NCBI GenBank assembly: GCA_963573305.1
Contig: OY754337.1
Span: 82,349,094 to 82,413,093, forward strand
Direction: 5' to 3'
DNA: 64,000 bases
Origin: Pyrrhosoma nymphula
Lineage: Eukaryota; Arthropoda; Insecta; Odonata; Coenagrionidae
The notes beneath the pieces were generated by a model. That model made no database searches. It worked only from the letters and a program-made list of their open reading frames with translations, and was not told where the DNA came from. Positions 54,276 to 64,000 of the stretch are shown in pieces. Each line of letters opens with the position of its first letter. The first letter of the stretch is position 1. Made by a program: the position numbers and the translations under genes.

Positions 54276-54446
54276 TTTATCGCGTTTGACACCGGATAAG
54301 ATTATTGAAATTCATCAACGTTTCGATGATCGACACAGTCATGGTCATCAGGATAATGAGTCGAGCGAGGATGCCGACGATGACTGAGTCAACGATCGAA
54401 ACGTTGATGAATTTCAATAATCTTATCCGATGTCAAACCCGATAAA
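54276..54446. repeat. Inverted pair of hammerhead-like motifs
   Basis: Arms of about 52 bases (54276-54328 and 54395-54446) differ at about three positions and include GGATAAGATTATTGAAATTC. At the inner ends, minus strand CTGATGA (54352-54346) to GAAACG and plus strand CCGACGA (54374-54380) to GAAACG frame short, weakly paired inner stretches. AACGTT is self-complementary in both. It is probably the same kind of head-to-head Penelope-tail foldback as at 41842-42063, with a more decayed stem II. Confidence 0.65.
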
Positions 54447-55711
54447 TCTTTACGAATATAATTTGCAGGAAAAACCTTAAATCTTTTATATTGATATTAA
54501 AGTATTTATCAACCACATAAATGCACAGAAATATGTATATGTTATGCAGGAAACACCACGACGTGCTGTTAGTACTTGAGATGTTCTCAGTAGAGGCAAC
54601 CAATCATGATGGACAGTGGTAATTTCACGAGAGATATTCGTCGCGTGGTTGGTAAGATGAGTAAATTCCGAGGGAATGCTAAATATATATTCCCATGAGC
54701 CAAGTGAGAGTTGATGGAGTAAATATGGCTGAAGAGAAGTGGCGAGTGGTTGGTAGAGCGATTGGAGCGTAATTGGGCACGCATTTGACCAGATGGGTCA
54801 GGGAAGGTGAGTGAACTGGTGATGGGTGGCACGCATCCTAAAAATACGCCAGAGCGTCCTCATTATCGCTGAGACGGACGGAAGAAAATACGGACTATAA
54901 AAATTGCTTTGATGGAGATGATTTTGATGCACTCATAAAGCGATAAATATTTTCATATAGAGAATATTTTAAGGAGAAGTTACGGGCAGGGGACAGCCCG
55001 AGAACATGAAAATTGACATGAAGCTCATAGGTACTTTCCATACTGAAGTATAGAAGTATAGACTCGGAAATGCAATCACTAAGGGGAAACAAAGAAGCGC
55101 AAGAACCAGAGATAGTTGGAAAGAGCGTTCAATCATTTACGGGTGAATACTTTTGCATAAAATGTATACTGGGGAAAAAAATAATCTAATTACATTTATT
55201 CCAACACCAAAAAAATAACAATATGAGTTCAAATCAATTCCCAGGTAAAAACAAGATCGTTCTTTAGGGTAAATGTTTCGTAAAATATTAATATAATTTC
55301 ACCATTATATTCGTTGTACTTCAAAAGTATAACATTGATTTAACCAGTCTAGTTCAATATCTACCTATTTGGGACTGACAAGATTCTCTTCACCCTAGGC
55401 GTTCAGAAACTGAACTATATTTCACTCACAAAGTTGAAGAAAGTTAACATAATTATTTTATTTGATTGAAGAGTTGTAGGACATACGTATATTCACACGC
55501 AACGATGCGCCATCTTTTGCCCAAGTATTTGGACAGTATATGGCGTCCGATTTCCAACCCGGAAGGCAATCCCAGTCTCCTCTCCGAAATTCGTTCGTGG
55601 TCAAACAATGCAGAGGGTAAGGGGGGAGGAGGGGGAGGGAGAAAGGTTTCTGTGCGGTGAGGTCATTACGGCTAGAGACTTCAGCTCCACTCTCGAGCTG
55701 ACGGATTGACA

Positions 55712-55739
55712 AGCCGGCCGGCCGTTGAGGCCGGCCGGA
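55712..55739. repeat. GGCCGGCC palindrome
   Basis: CCGGCCGGCC and GGCCGGCCGG face each other across a few bases (GTTGA), giving a strong GC hairpin. Confidence 0.7.
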
Positions 55740-58509
55740 AAGAAAAGATTGCCGGGTTGATATATCGATCGATGTAATAGACTACCCGCCGACGTCGACG
55801 AAGTTTCCGCTGGCCGGAATGAAAGTATTTGGAATCTCAATCTGGGAAGAAAAGGTCCTTGACATTAATGAATATTTCGCTCTCTTGAACCTCGCATGAA
55901 TATGTATTTCAACGTCAATTTTCGGTGGTACTTGAGGGCGGTCCCCCCTCCCTGTTTTTCCCTAACACACCTATTTTCCCTCGTCCTCCTCGAATAGTAT
56001 CCGGGAATGAATGTTTTCCGACCGAAAGGGCCGAGTGATAGGTTTGCCTCTTTCCTCCACGGCTGAAACCGCAGCCAATGGCGTTTTCTCAGGCATACCA
56101 TTGGGATTGGTAATAACAGCCTCGCAATGAGAGACGCTCGCTGATTGGTGAGGGTATAGACGCTCCCAAAGGGAATGAATCTGCTCCCCCTTGAATCGAA
56201 TTTTCCGTCGGCATGGAAAAGAATCCCATCAAAAAAATGTAAAAAAAACTTCATCGACCGTCCCCTCTCAACTAGAAAACATGAATTCACATACGGGAAC
56301 TCCAAGATGTTGATTATTTAAAAAAATGTCGAGTCGCTTTGTGCAAGGCGTGTGACTAAACGTTATCGGTCACTCAGGATTATTCAATGTCAAGTTTTCG
56401 TATATTTATTTCTTTGCATTCCTCCACAGCATCAACGGCAAATTTTGTCCTGGAGTGCTTTCTATATGCTCCGACTTGCTTCAGGCCATGAATGCCAAGC
56501 CAATGAAGACGTTTAGAAAATATGTAAAGCAACGTCTCGGTGGACGCTGGTCCTCCTGGAATCCGAGAATGTGAAGGATCTCGGAGAACACATTCACGGT
56601 TGACGGTCGGTCCTGGCGTTGGCTGGCAGATTTCCAAAGGCTCCCTTCATCGCACGTCTTACCCTATGCGAATCAGCGACGGAATCGCTGAAAATACTAT
56701 CCACCAACCATGTCCAATATTTCAAACACATTCTCGGAGATCACTTCAACGAAACTGTGTATCCACGAAATCTTATTTGTGCGTTTTGTGCATCTACTAC
56801 ACGCTTAAACCTATATTCTTAATTAAGCCACTTAAGCTTTAATTGAAACCAAAGACATGAAAAAGTTACCATATTTTTACATTGGTTCCACCACCTATAT
56901 GTCTTACAAATTGTTCAGGGTCTTGTAAGAGAATTCAAAGTCGTATAAGGAGCTGGAATCACAATCCACCAGAAGACCACTAACGGACATTTTGTAGTAA
57001 CCTGAGCAGAGGCATAGTGATGATTAGGGAGATCTGCTGGTTAAGATGGGTTTAACTGGCAGAGTGTAAAAATACTTAAGACTTTTATAGGCACAGGACC
57101 CTATCTCATCACTGGATTTCTTTCTTCCCCTCAGCATGTGACTTCCTCCCGTCCACAGAGCCAATTCTCTTTTTCCATTTCCCGGCTTAGCCATCATCCT
57201 CTCAGCATTCAGCATCCTCTCATCACCAGTTCCAACCACCTCGTCCTAATCTCCTCCATAAGTTTTATTTCCTCACCCACCACACCTAGCTCTTCCTCGC
57301 TTGTCTTCCTTTCCCACCATTGAACTTTAATCCATGCGCCTCCTCACTCAAATCTCAAATTCCTGCAACCTATAGAAGAATAGATTTACGCTTTACTTTG
57401 ATGCCAAAATAAACAACCATCTTTTCCCTGGCGAATGATTAATTATTTTGATAGACGTGATTCGATTAATCAAAGGAGCACTCTCACATTTGCATGTGGA
57501 ATATATGTCGATAGCATTCAGATAAAGAGATGTAAATTCTATATTCCCACTCAAGCTCAAACTGGAGGGTGAATCAGAGAAAGTATCAAGAAGAGTTCTC
57601 CACCCATCGAACTGAGGGTTGATCTATAACTACTTCGTAGTCTTTGTTTTGAAAGTCCATTTAATTCTTCATTAATTTTTTTTCTTCTTCTTACCCTTAT
57701 CCTCTCACCGCTCTCCGCACATGATAACTTGAAATCGTTAATAACTGCTCATCCAGAATTCTTTGGCTGCAAACACGTATGTTTTAATTAAAGGCCTCAG
57801 ATGCTAATAGTAAGAATAAACCTGAATATATTTTTAATTTCCATATACCTACAAGTATTTACCACAGGCCATGATGTTGTCATATTAATCACGAATGGTG
57901 GCCATACCAAAAAATCCTATCAATTTATTCGTAATCCTCAGCACTAATTATGCACTTACTTGCCGTTATTAACTAAATACATTTCACAAACTTAGATTAA
58001 AATATAAAGATGAGCTGCGGTTTTAATAACCAAACTTCATCTGCTTCCACCAACTTGATGGATTTTAATATTGCTCAAAAACTCAAATGCGTATATTGTC
58101 AGAGCAGGAAAAACATTCTCATTGGGACTTAATTAGCGACAGATTCTGGAATCAAAATGTTAATTTTTTTTTTAATTTGACTTAGTCAACCTATCGATAA
58201 GGCTCATAAATGGCATATCATTAAAAATAAATACCGATCATAATTATCGAATTGCAAAACGGAACCAGAAATAATTCACCCACCGGAACCCGCGAATGTT
58301 TTAACATCGCTCACTCTTGGTCTAAGCAACGATAGCTTTGACTCAACTGGCACCGCTTTTCTACGATTTTTTTCCACGATTTTTTCCACGATATATTTTC
58401 CGATAATGCCCTGTTCAAAATATATGTCATCCCTTTACAAGCGCCCCTCATCGCATACCAAGTGAATCAATTACAGACGCAAAAAAAATACAATACTTCT
58501 GAAGGTACA

Positions 58510-58622
58510 TTTGAAATGATTGCCCTCGGTGGTTAATTTATAGCAGATCGGATGAGCGCATTGCCTATATTACTGGCTTCTCATCCTGAGGGCTCGGATT
58601 CGATAGCCCAGCAACGGCGGAA
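58510..58622 (+). mobile_element. Degenerate tRNA-like SINE head
   Basis: A B-box-like GGATTCGATAGCC near 58588 follows a weak A-box region at about tRNA distance. It is uncertain. Confidence 0.3.
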
Positions 58623-59279
58623 GATATTAATTCGTATCCCGATCATTACTTGGGTGTAGCAGTGCATCACCACTTCGAGAGCATTGCTCCGTCAGTCGTG
58701 AGGGACGTAAAAATGTATACTCCATGTCGCCATACGTTACGAGTACGTAGGCCAATGCTAGCACCGCATGTTTCTCTCCACCCTTGTAACACCCTTCATT
58801 AACTAATCCTACACATACCACTCTTCTCAGCGATCCTTAACGGCAAATGTGACCTCAGCAGTCGCCTAATCTAATAACACCTGCTAATATTGAATTACTT
58901 ACTTTTAATACCACTTTCAATTTCACCAGAAAATTCAAACTATTTTGCATAAAATTCTACAATAGAAACTTTACATATCACTCACCAATTACCAGATTAC
59001 TCCGCACCTCTAATACAGTAATCTTACTCCTAGATGTGTACCTACATTATGATTCGGCATATACCGTCTAAAAAAATCTGAACTTACTCTTGAAATTACA
59101 TTATGCTTCTTAAATGAGTCTATCTTGTATGACACTTCTCGAAAAGATATTTCTCTCTTGAAAATGCTTAGTACATCTTATAGAAGGTACTAAAATGAAT
59201 TCAAGGTAAATAATGTAAAATTCTTAGACTCTCTTTGTATACCGATGATCAAACAACTTTATTCTATACATCTGTATTT

Positions 59280-59436
59280 TAGCTTTTTTCTACCTCTCAC
59301 TGTCCTATGTAAATTGTGTTTTTTCTTTTTTATATTAATTACGTATTAATTGTATTTCTGTAATCTGAATTATTACATATTATTGTAACTAATTTTTGTA
59401 CAATGGGAAATCCCGTAATAAACAACATTATTATTA
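59280..59436 (+). mobile_element. Probable LINE 3' UTR with (ATT)n tail
   Basis: A T-rich UTR-like stretch ends TGTACAATGGGAAATCCCG, TAATAAACAA and then ATT repeats (59424-59435), a common 3' ending for non-LTR elements. No coding part is attached. Confidence 0.5.
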
Positions 59437-59981
59437 TGTATTCTAATTTACACTGCTGTCACTTGCAGTTTAGTCATGAGCACTCTTTGTTTTCCCCCGA
59501 ACACCCTGATTCAGCCGCCCCCGACTACTAAGAGCAATCTCGCATTATGATTATTCCACCGTCAAGTTATTTAAATGCTATTTTATTCATATACTTCCTA
59601 TTTATAGAAAAATAAGTTCCCTGTTTGAGGTGGACAACAAAAGCATACCTTACCACGCTATTTTTTCATCTAAAATTGAACTTGAAATTACTTACTTAAT
59701 TAAAATAAGGGAATGAATGAATAATGAATTAATAAATATTTATTAGCTCTAGGTACAATACCCTTAAGAGCACCAATATTACAATTACAATTGTGATGAG
59801 CTTAAAAAACCAACATAGTATTAAACATGGACAAGGAGTTTAAACATATTTGAAACATATCAATAGAAATAGAGTACAAAAATTATTATGCATATACGTA
59901 TCTCAAAATAACAAAAAACTAACAATAAAAGACATTTAATGACGATTGAATAATAAAAAAGTAAGAAACGGATGGTGATAT

Positions 59982-59984
<3 letters not shown>

Positions 59985-60043
<59 letters not shown>

Positions 60044-60087
60044 ATATATATATATACCTATATATATATATAATCTATATATATACG

Positions 60088-60156
<69 letters not shown>
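59985..60156. repeat. (TA)n microsatellite with interruptions
   Basis: About 170 bases of TA repeats broken by CC, AATC and CGAA. The long YIYIYI frame read through it is an artefact. Confidence 0.9.
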
Positions 60157-60157
<1 letters not shown>

Positions 60158-60313
60158 CCATTCATTCATTCACTCAAACCGCTCACAGGCGTAAATAATA
60201 AATATTTCGTTCAAACAGGTGGTGAAAGAATGAGTATAGGAAACACATAAAATGTGATGACACAATGGTGATGTGAAGATGGAATGATAGCCGATTCCAA
60301 GTGAAAAAAATTC

Positions 60314-60385
60314 ATCTAGACCGGGAATTGAACCGCGGACCTTCCGATTTCGCGCCGGATGCTCTGACCACTAAGCTATCTAGAC
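60314..60385 (-). mobile_element. tRNA-like SINE head, left arm
   Basis: Reverse complement of 60516-60587 with a change at the last acceptor base. Same A and B boxes. Confidence 0.75.
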
Positions 60386-60515
60386 TGCTAAGGAAACACT
60401 GGAATCGGCGGGGGCTTTATATGAACAAACACCCCCAAGATTAGTCCGTAAACACCCCCATCTTGGGGGTGTTTATTCATATAAACCCCCCGCCGATTCC
60501 AGTGTTTCCTTAGTA

Positions 60516-60587
60516 GTCTAGATAGCTTAGTGGTCAGAGCATCCGGCGCGAAATCGGAAGGTCCGCGGTTCAATTCCCGGTCTAGAC
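60516..60587 (+). mobile_element. tRNA-like SINE head, right arm
   Basis: Exactly 72 bases. A 7-bp acceptor stem GTCTAGA/TCTAGAC is perfect, and the D stem GCTT/GAGC and anticodon stem TCCGG/TCGGA can form. The anticodon loop reads CGCGAAA, with G where tRNAs have U33. The T stem has two or three mismatches though the loop TTCAATT and B box GGTTCAATTCC are kept. It is therefore tRNA-derived and not a working tRNA gene. Confidence 0.75.
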
Positions 60588-60737
60588 GAATTTTTTTCAC
60601 TTGGAATCGGCTATCATTCCATCTTCACATCACCATTGTGTCATCACATTTTATGTGTTTCCTATACTCTTTCTTTCACCACCTGTTTGAACGAAATATT
60701 TTTATATATATATATATATATATAAAAAACAAGCGAA

Positions 60738-61055
60738 TCATAGATTTATGTTTTTGTGTAAAAGGTAAGAATAAAGTTTCGTTTTGAATGACTGCCTGTT
60801 TTTACTGTTCTTAAGGTCTATGGGTAGGGAATTCCATAATTTTGCGGATTTGACCAGGAAAGAGTTGTGATATTTGGTGGTTCTACGGACGGGGAAATAC
60901 AAGTCAGATGCTTCACTCCTTGTATTAATATTTCGGGTCTGAGGTTGGTGTATAAACTTGTCCATTAGATATCTAGGTTCTGTAACGGAAAATAGGGTGA
61001 CATATGGGAAAAAGTTTTTTAATCTAATATAAATGCCATTCTCGCATATTATTGC
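60738..61055 (-). pseudogene. LINE ORF2 C terminus
   Basis: About 105 codons are open, including RLKNFFPYVTLFSVTEPRYL, SEASDLYFPVRRTTKYHNSF, LVKSAKLWNSLP and a final FKTKLYSYLLHKN before the stop at 60738. The LWNSLP and FKxxLxxYL motifs end many CR1/Jockey-type reverse transcriptase proteins. RT and endonuclease are missing. The family differs from that at 5.7 kb. Confidence 0.75.
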
Positions 61056-62740
61056 TTATGAGATACTGATTCTCTCACCTTCCCTCAATTGTCACCTATT
61101 TTAACTTTATCTTACCAACTTATCCACCTGTCCTTAATGGTGAAAATGATTTCAGCTCCCCAAATAACCAAGCAGTTAGAAAAACATAAAAATCTGTAGA
61201 GTGCCATTATCCAAAAAAGTTGTTATATACTGCCCCGTAAAAATACATAGAGCGATGGAATAGAAAAATTTAGAAAAAAGATAGTTAAGGTAGCTGAGGA
61301 GCTGGAACTGATGACATTTAAATCGCATCTTGTGACTGAAAGACAAAATTCAATTGTGCCGTCTCACTCTGAATGAAAATTTAAATGAAGAAGCTAGCGG
61401 GGATTGTGAACAGAAATGAGTTCAAGAGGAAAAATGGAAGAAACGCAAACGATTATAAGCAAACACCGTAAGAGGCTGCGAAGAGATATACCTAAAGAAC
61501 ATGGTATGATGCGTAGCACATGGTTGATTCGAGCACTACCTCAACAGGTGGTTGCCGAACCATTTTTACAAGTCCGAGAGTCTTCCGTTTCACCCCACAG
61601 ATGGCAGGTTAGTGGGACTTCGTATAGCTTTACCCCAGCGAAACCAGTGCATTTAACATGATTCTGTTCCATTTTCATTTAAATAGGATTATGTGCTATT
61701 TTGTTGCCTTCATATATGAAAGTTGAAGTAAAAAAAAGAAATGATAATCAAACTATGATATATAAATCGCCAAATTATCTATGAAACCTTGTAGAAGGTC
61801 ACACTTTTTTAAATTCCACACTGAAAAAGGCACACCGCCATGTTGGCTATTTTTACATGCCTTTCTTTAACTCGCTTTTCCATGGGTACATGGTTACTTC
61901 ATTTATAACTAAATAACAATAATATAATGAAATATCCCGTCCCGAGGATCAATTAGAAAGTCGTCGCATCAAGTCCACAACCAGGCGAGTTTTTTCTAGC
62001 GAACAGTCTGAGTTCAATTTAATCCAAGTAAAAAAACACGTTATTTTACATTCATTTTATAAGCTAGGACTAAAAAGTTAATTAAAACAATAAAGTATGC
62101 TTTTAAAAAAAAAAATATTATTTAAAAATCTAAAAAAAATGTTAATATCGTACTAAACAAGAAAAAATAATATTGTCTCAAGTGAATGAAAATTTAGCCT
62201 AGTACTGGAAATAATTCAATTCAATTCAAGGAAATTAGCTATACAATGGATTACCTATGAACATTAAGAAAAAATTATGTCTTCAACAATATAACATGTT
62301 TAAAGTTGTCTATTTATGCAAGACCACAACGAAAAGCATTGAGGCGTGACCTAATTCATTTTTCGCACCTTAACTTTAGTTTTTTTTAAAGATTTTCTAG
62401 AAATTGTACATTGAAGTTTATTGAATTCCATTGCATATCAAAATCTTCATACTTAATTAGTTTTTGTTGATATCGAAACTGAAAGAGCGCCTCATGCTTT
62501 TCCTTGTTGTCATTTTCATTAACAACATTAGGTTGCAAACCGTGTCACTTATAATATTTGCCATATACGTATTTAATGTGTGCACAGACTATATTAGGTA
62601 AATATTTACTACTTAAGTGTTTGCTTTTAACACCCTAATCTTAGCTACGTTAAATATTTTACCTTGCTTTAGGAACTACGTCATCATGCGCCAAATTTTG
62701 GAAAATTTGTGTGCAGAGCAACGTTTCTCAAGGCCCGCGA
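61056..62740. other. Gene-free stretch
   Basis: AT-rich. An 81-codon frame at 61416-61661 is unrecognised. No other feature is supported. Confidence 0.45.
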
Positions 62741-62742
62741 GA

Positions 62743-62901
62743 TATAAAAAGCAACAGTCTATCAGTTATTTGAAAAATAACCTTCGTATACAGTGAGCAT
62801 TTATTTGAAAGTTTAAGCGATGGCTTTACCGAGTAAGAGAGGTCAAGAGGACAGAGAGTGCAGAGTTCATTCACAACTCTCATCTCTAAGGTTTGTCAAA
62901 G
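62743..62901 (+). promoter_or_regulatory. Possible core promoter and first exon
   Basis: TATAAAAA (62743-62750) is followed 21 bases later by TCAGTT, an arthropod-type initiator; this is shorter than the usual 30. An ATG at 62820 opens MALPSKRGQEDRECRVHSQL and onward to a CAAAG-GTATGA donor (62901/62902). All the pieces are weak individually and the peptide is unrecognised. Confidence 0.2.
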
Positions 62902-63710
62902 GTATGAATGGTCACCCTGCAACCAAATCGATCATGATATTTTGGCACGAAATATTCAATTCAAACTTTTTATGAAACATTATGAAAACGTGAATGAAAG
63001 TTAACCTTAGCAATAACTTGAATGAAAGTTAACCTTAACCCCAACGCAGCAGATAAGTGGTTTTCACCTTTGGACTGATGTATTGTGTATGTGGCACTTT
63101 AATGAACACGTTTTACTCACAAATGTTCTTTTTCATTTGGGAGTATAATGACTAATATCGACTTCCTTATAATTTTTTTACTTTTGCATTGTGGAGTGAA
63201 GTAATTGGCGACGATTAACGGACGTTATATTACAGAAACTGAATTCGAGGTACAATTGCAGTTGATTAGGTGACTATAGCACCCCATGAAACCGATTTCA
63301 CCCGATTAATTGATTCGGATCCAGTTCACCGCATTACGAGAGCCTGAATAGCCTACTACGCCAGACCTTTTGCCATAATTGTGTCATTGCGCTCAATTAG
63401 GACTCGAACTCTCAGATTTTCATGAAAATAAAAGAGATACTAGTCTTCTCAACATAAATACCTAAATTGTAGAGAAAATTATACTTACTTCTGAATTACG
63501 GATGAATTTTAGCAGGTTGTATTATCTAACAAGTAATTTTCATCAAGGATTGGAGGGCAGAATCAAAGTAAAATGCATTAAATATGTAACTTAAAATCAA
63601 TATTTTGAAAAACTTTAATTTGAGTTCAATCCATTTTTTTAAATATCCCGATCAAACATCTAAAACTCAGCGGAACCACTTTTTCTCTTCTTTACAAAAG
63701 CTTGCTTCGC
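62902..63710. other. Gene-free stretch
   Basis: No feature supported. Confidence 0.5.
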
Positions 63711-63736
63711 CTGATGATGATGCAGTACTTCGAAAC
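63711..63736 (+). ncRNA. Weak hammerhead-like motif
   Basis: CTGATGA (63711-63717), T, then a barely paired inner stretch (GA...TC), GAAACCATGGTCG. ACCATGGT is self-complementary and followed by C, as in the better copies, but stem II is almost lost. Confidence 0.35.
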
Positions 63737-64000
63737 CATGGTCGTATTAAATCTTATCTAATGGAAAATAGCCATTTCTGTGCTTCATTATTATTTTCTT
63801 TAGATTGTCTCATATTGCGTGACAACTCCTAAAAGCATTCAATACTTAACACACCAATTATGAGAGCGTTTTACCACTTATGGAAGAAAAATATTTTAAA
63901 TTCATTGGCATTATTAAATTAATTTACATCGCGATTACATGGAGACAATAAACACTTTTTTGCTATTCCTGAGTGGCTCACTTCACTGTGGGACGTAAAA
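63737..64000. other. Gene-free end of window
   Basis: AATAAACACTTTTTTGC at about 63948 could be the 3' end of a retroelement tail. Otherwise nothing is visible. Confidence 0.4.

Larger units (their letters stand above)
54447..59279. other. Gene-free stretch
   Basis: No gene is recognised. About 55590-55760 is GC-richer, with a G-rich tract (55619-55643) and a GGCCGGCCGG palindrome (about 55712-55739). Frames at 55865-56305 and 56380-56842 are unrecognised. A B-box-like GGATTCGATAGCCC lies near 58590. Confidence 0.4.
60201..60700. repeat. 500-bp palindrome: two tRNA-SINE copies head to head
   Basis: Left arm (60201-60441) and right arm (60460-60700) are near-perfect reverse complements with an 18-base centre. 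Each arm contains a 72-base tRNA-like sequence and a body that includes TTTCACTTGGAATCGGC and CACCACCTGTTTGAACG. Mismatches are few and small. TA repeats lie on both sides. It would form a long hairpin in RNA or single-stranded DNA. Confidence 0.9.
59705..61055 (-). mobile_element. 5'-truncated LINE with nested microsatellite and SINE palindrome
   Basis: On the minus strand, an ORF2 C terminus (61055-60738) is followed by 3' UTR that is interrupted by the SINE palindrome (60700-60201) and an AT microsatellite. It resumes at about 60180 and ends near 59705 with AATAAATATTTATTAATTC and ATTCATTC repeats. That the two sides are one element is inference, based on orientation and on the absence of a 3' end right after the ORF. 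Confidence 0.5.

Noticed and set aside
56380..56842. Frames of 67-100 codons on both strands
   Set aside because: Overlapping open frames on opposite strands, with no domain or splice context.
59936..60169. YIYIYI-rich open frame
   Set aside because: It is a translation of the TA microsatellite.
60516..60587. Functional tRNA (anticodon CGA)
   Set aside because: G replaces U33 and the T stem has mismatches; it is part of a SINE palindrome.
60388..60600. 70-codon minus-strand frame in the palindrome
   Set aside because: It is a translation of the SINE, with no independent support.

Overview
This window looks like gene-poor, AT-rich intergenic or intronic DNA from a large arthropod genome, probably an insect. 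That rests on the repeat content: Penelope-like elements, CR1/Jockey-type and RNase H-bearing LINEs, tRNA- and 5S-derived SINEs, and mariner, hAT, Harbinger-like and TTAA-flanked DNA transposons. It is inference; nothing here fixes the species. I see no prokaryotic, organellar or viral gene organisation, no CRISPR array and no complete host gene. The best host coding candidate is one internal exon on the minus strand (39977-40270); two further exon candidates (28187-28276 and a possible promoter/first exon near 62743-62901) are weak.

Layout. 1-7 kb: a TTAA-flanked MITE (1273-1840), a TIR element (2267-2535) and a 5'-truncated LINE (5721-6710). 8-10.4 kb: a tRNA-derived SINE, a broken Penelope-like element (GIY-YIG domain plus hammerhead-like motif) and an inverted pair of hammerhead-like motifs. 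11-25 kb: mostly unannotatable DNA with LINE 3' ends, a 163-bp hAT MITE with 8-bp duplication, and a second GIY-YIG remnant. 26-34 kb: a Harbinger-like element carrying two nested insertions, a TIR element with a SINE inside, and a second TTAA MITE. 36-43 kb: a Penelope-like tail, the second SINE copy, LINE tails, the exon candidate, a 5S-rRNA-derived SINE inserted between two inverted Penelope-type arms, a 222-bp foldback and a 182-bp tandem repeat. 43.5-44.4 kb: a non-autonomous hAT. 46.4-52 kb: a nested composite, a third TTAA element split by a mariner and by a second inverted-repeat element that carries a 3.4-kb LINE with endonuclease, RT and RNase H remnants. 54-64 kb: another inverted hammerhead pair, LINE tails, and a LINE whose 3' region holds an AT microsatellite and a 500-bp head-to-head tRNA-SINE palindrome.

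The most interesting theme is a scattered set of short motifs of the form C-U-G-A-N-G-A, one spacer base, a hairpin, then G-A-A-A, followed by a short self-complementary stretch. At least ten copies on both strands have different but paired stem II sequences. Two lie just downstream of Penelope-like endonuclease remnants. Several occur as inverted pairs. They look like the hammerhead ribozyme motifs known from Penelope-like terminal repeats. Their frequent inverted pairing, and the LINE-like 3' tail shared by the 5S SINE and the LINE at 47.6 kb, deserve follow-up.
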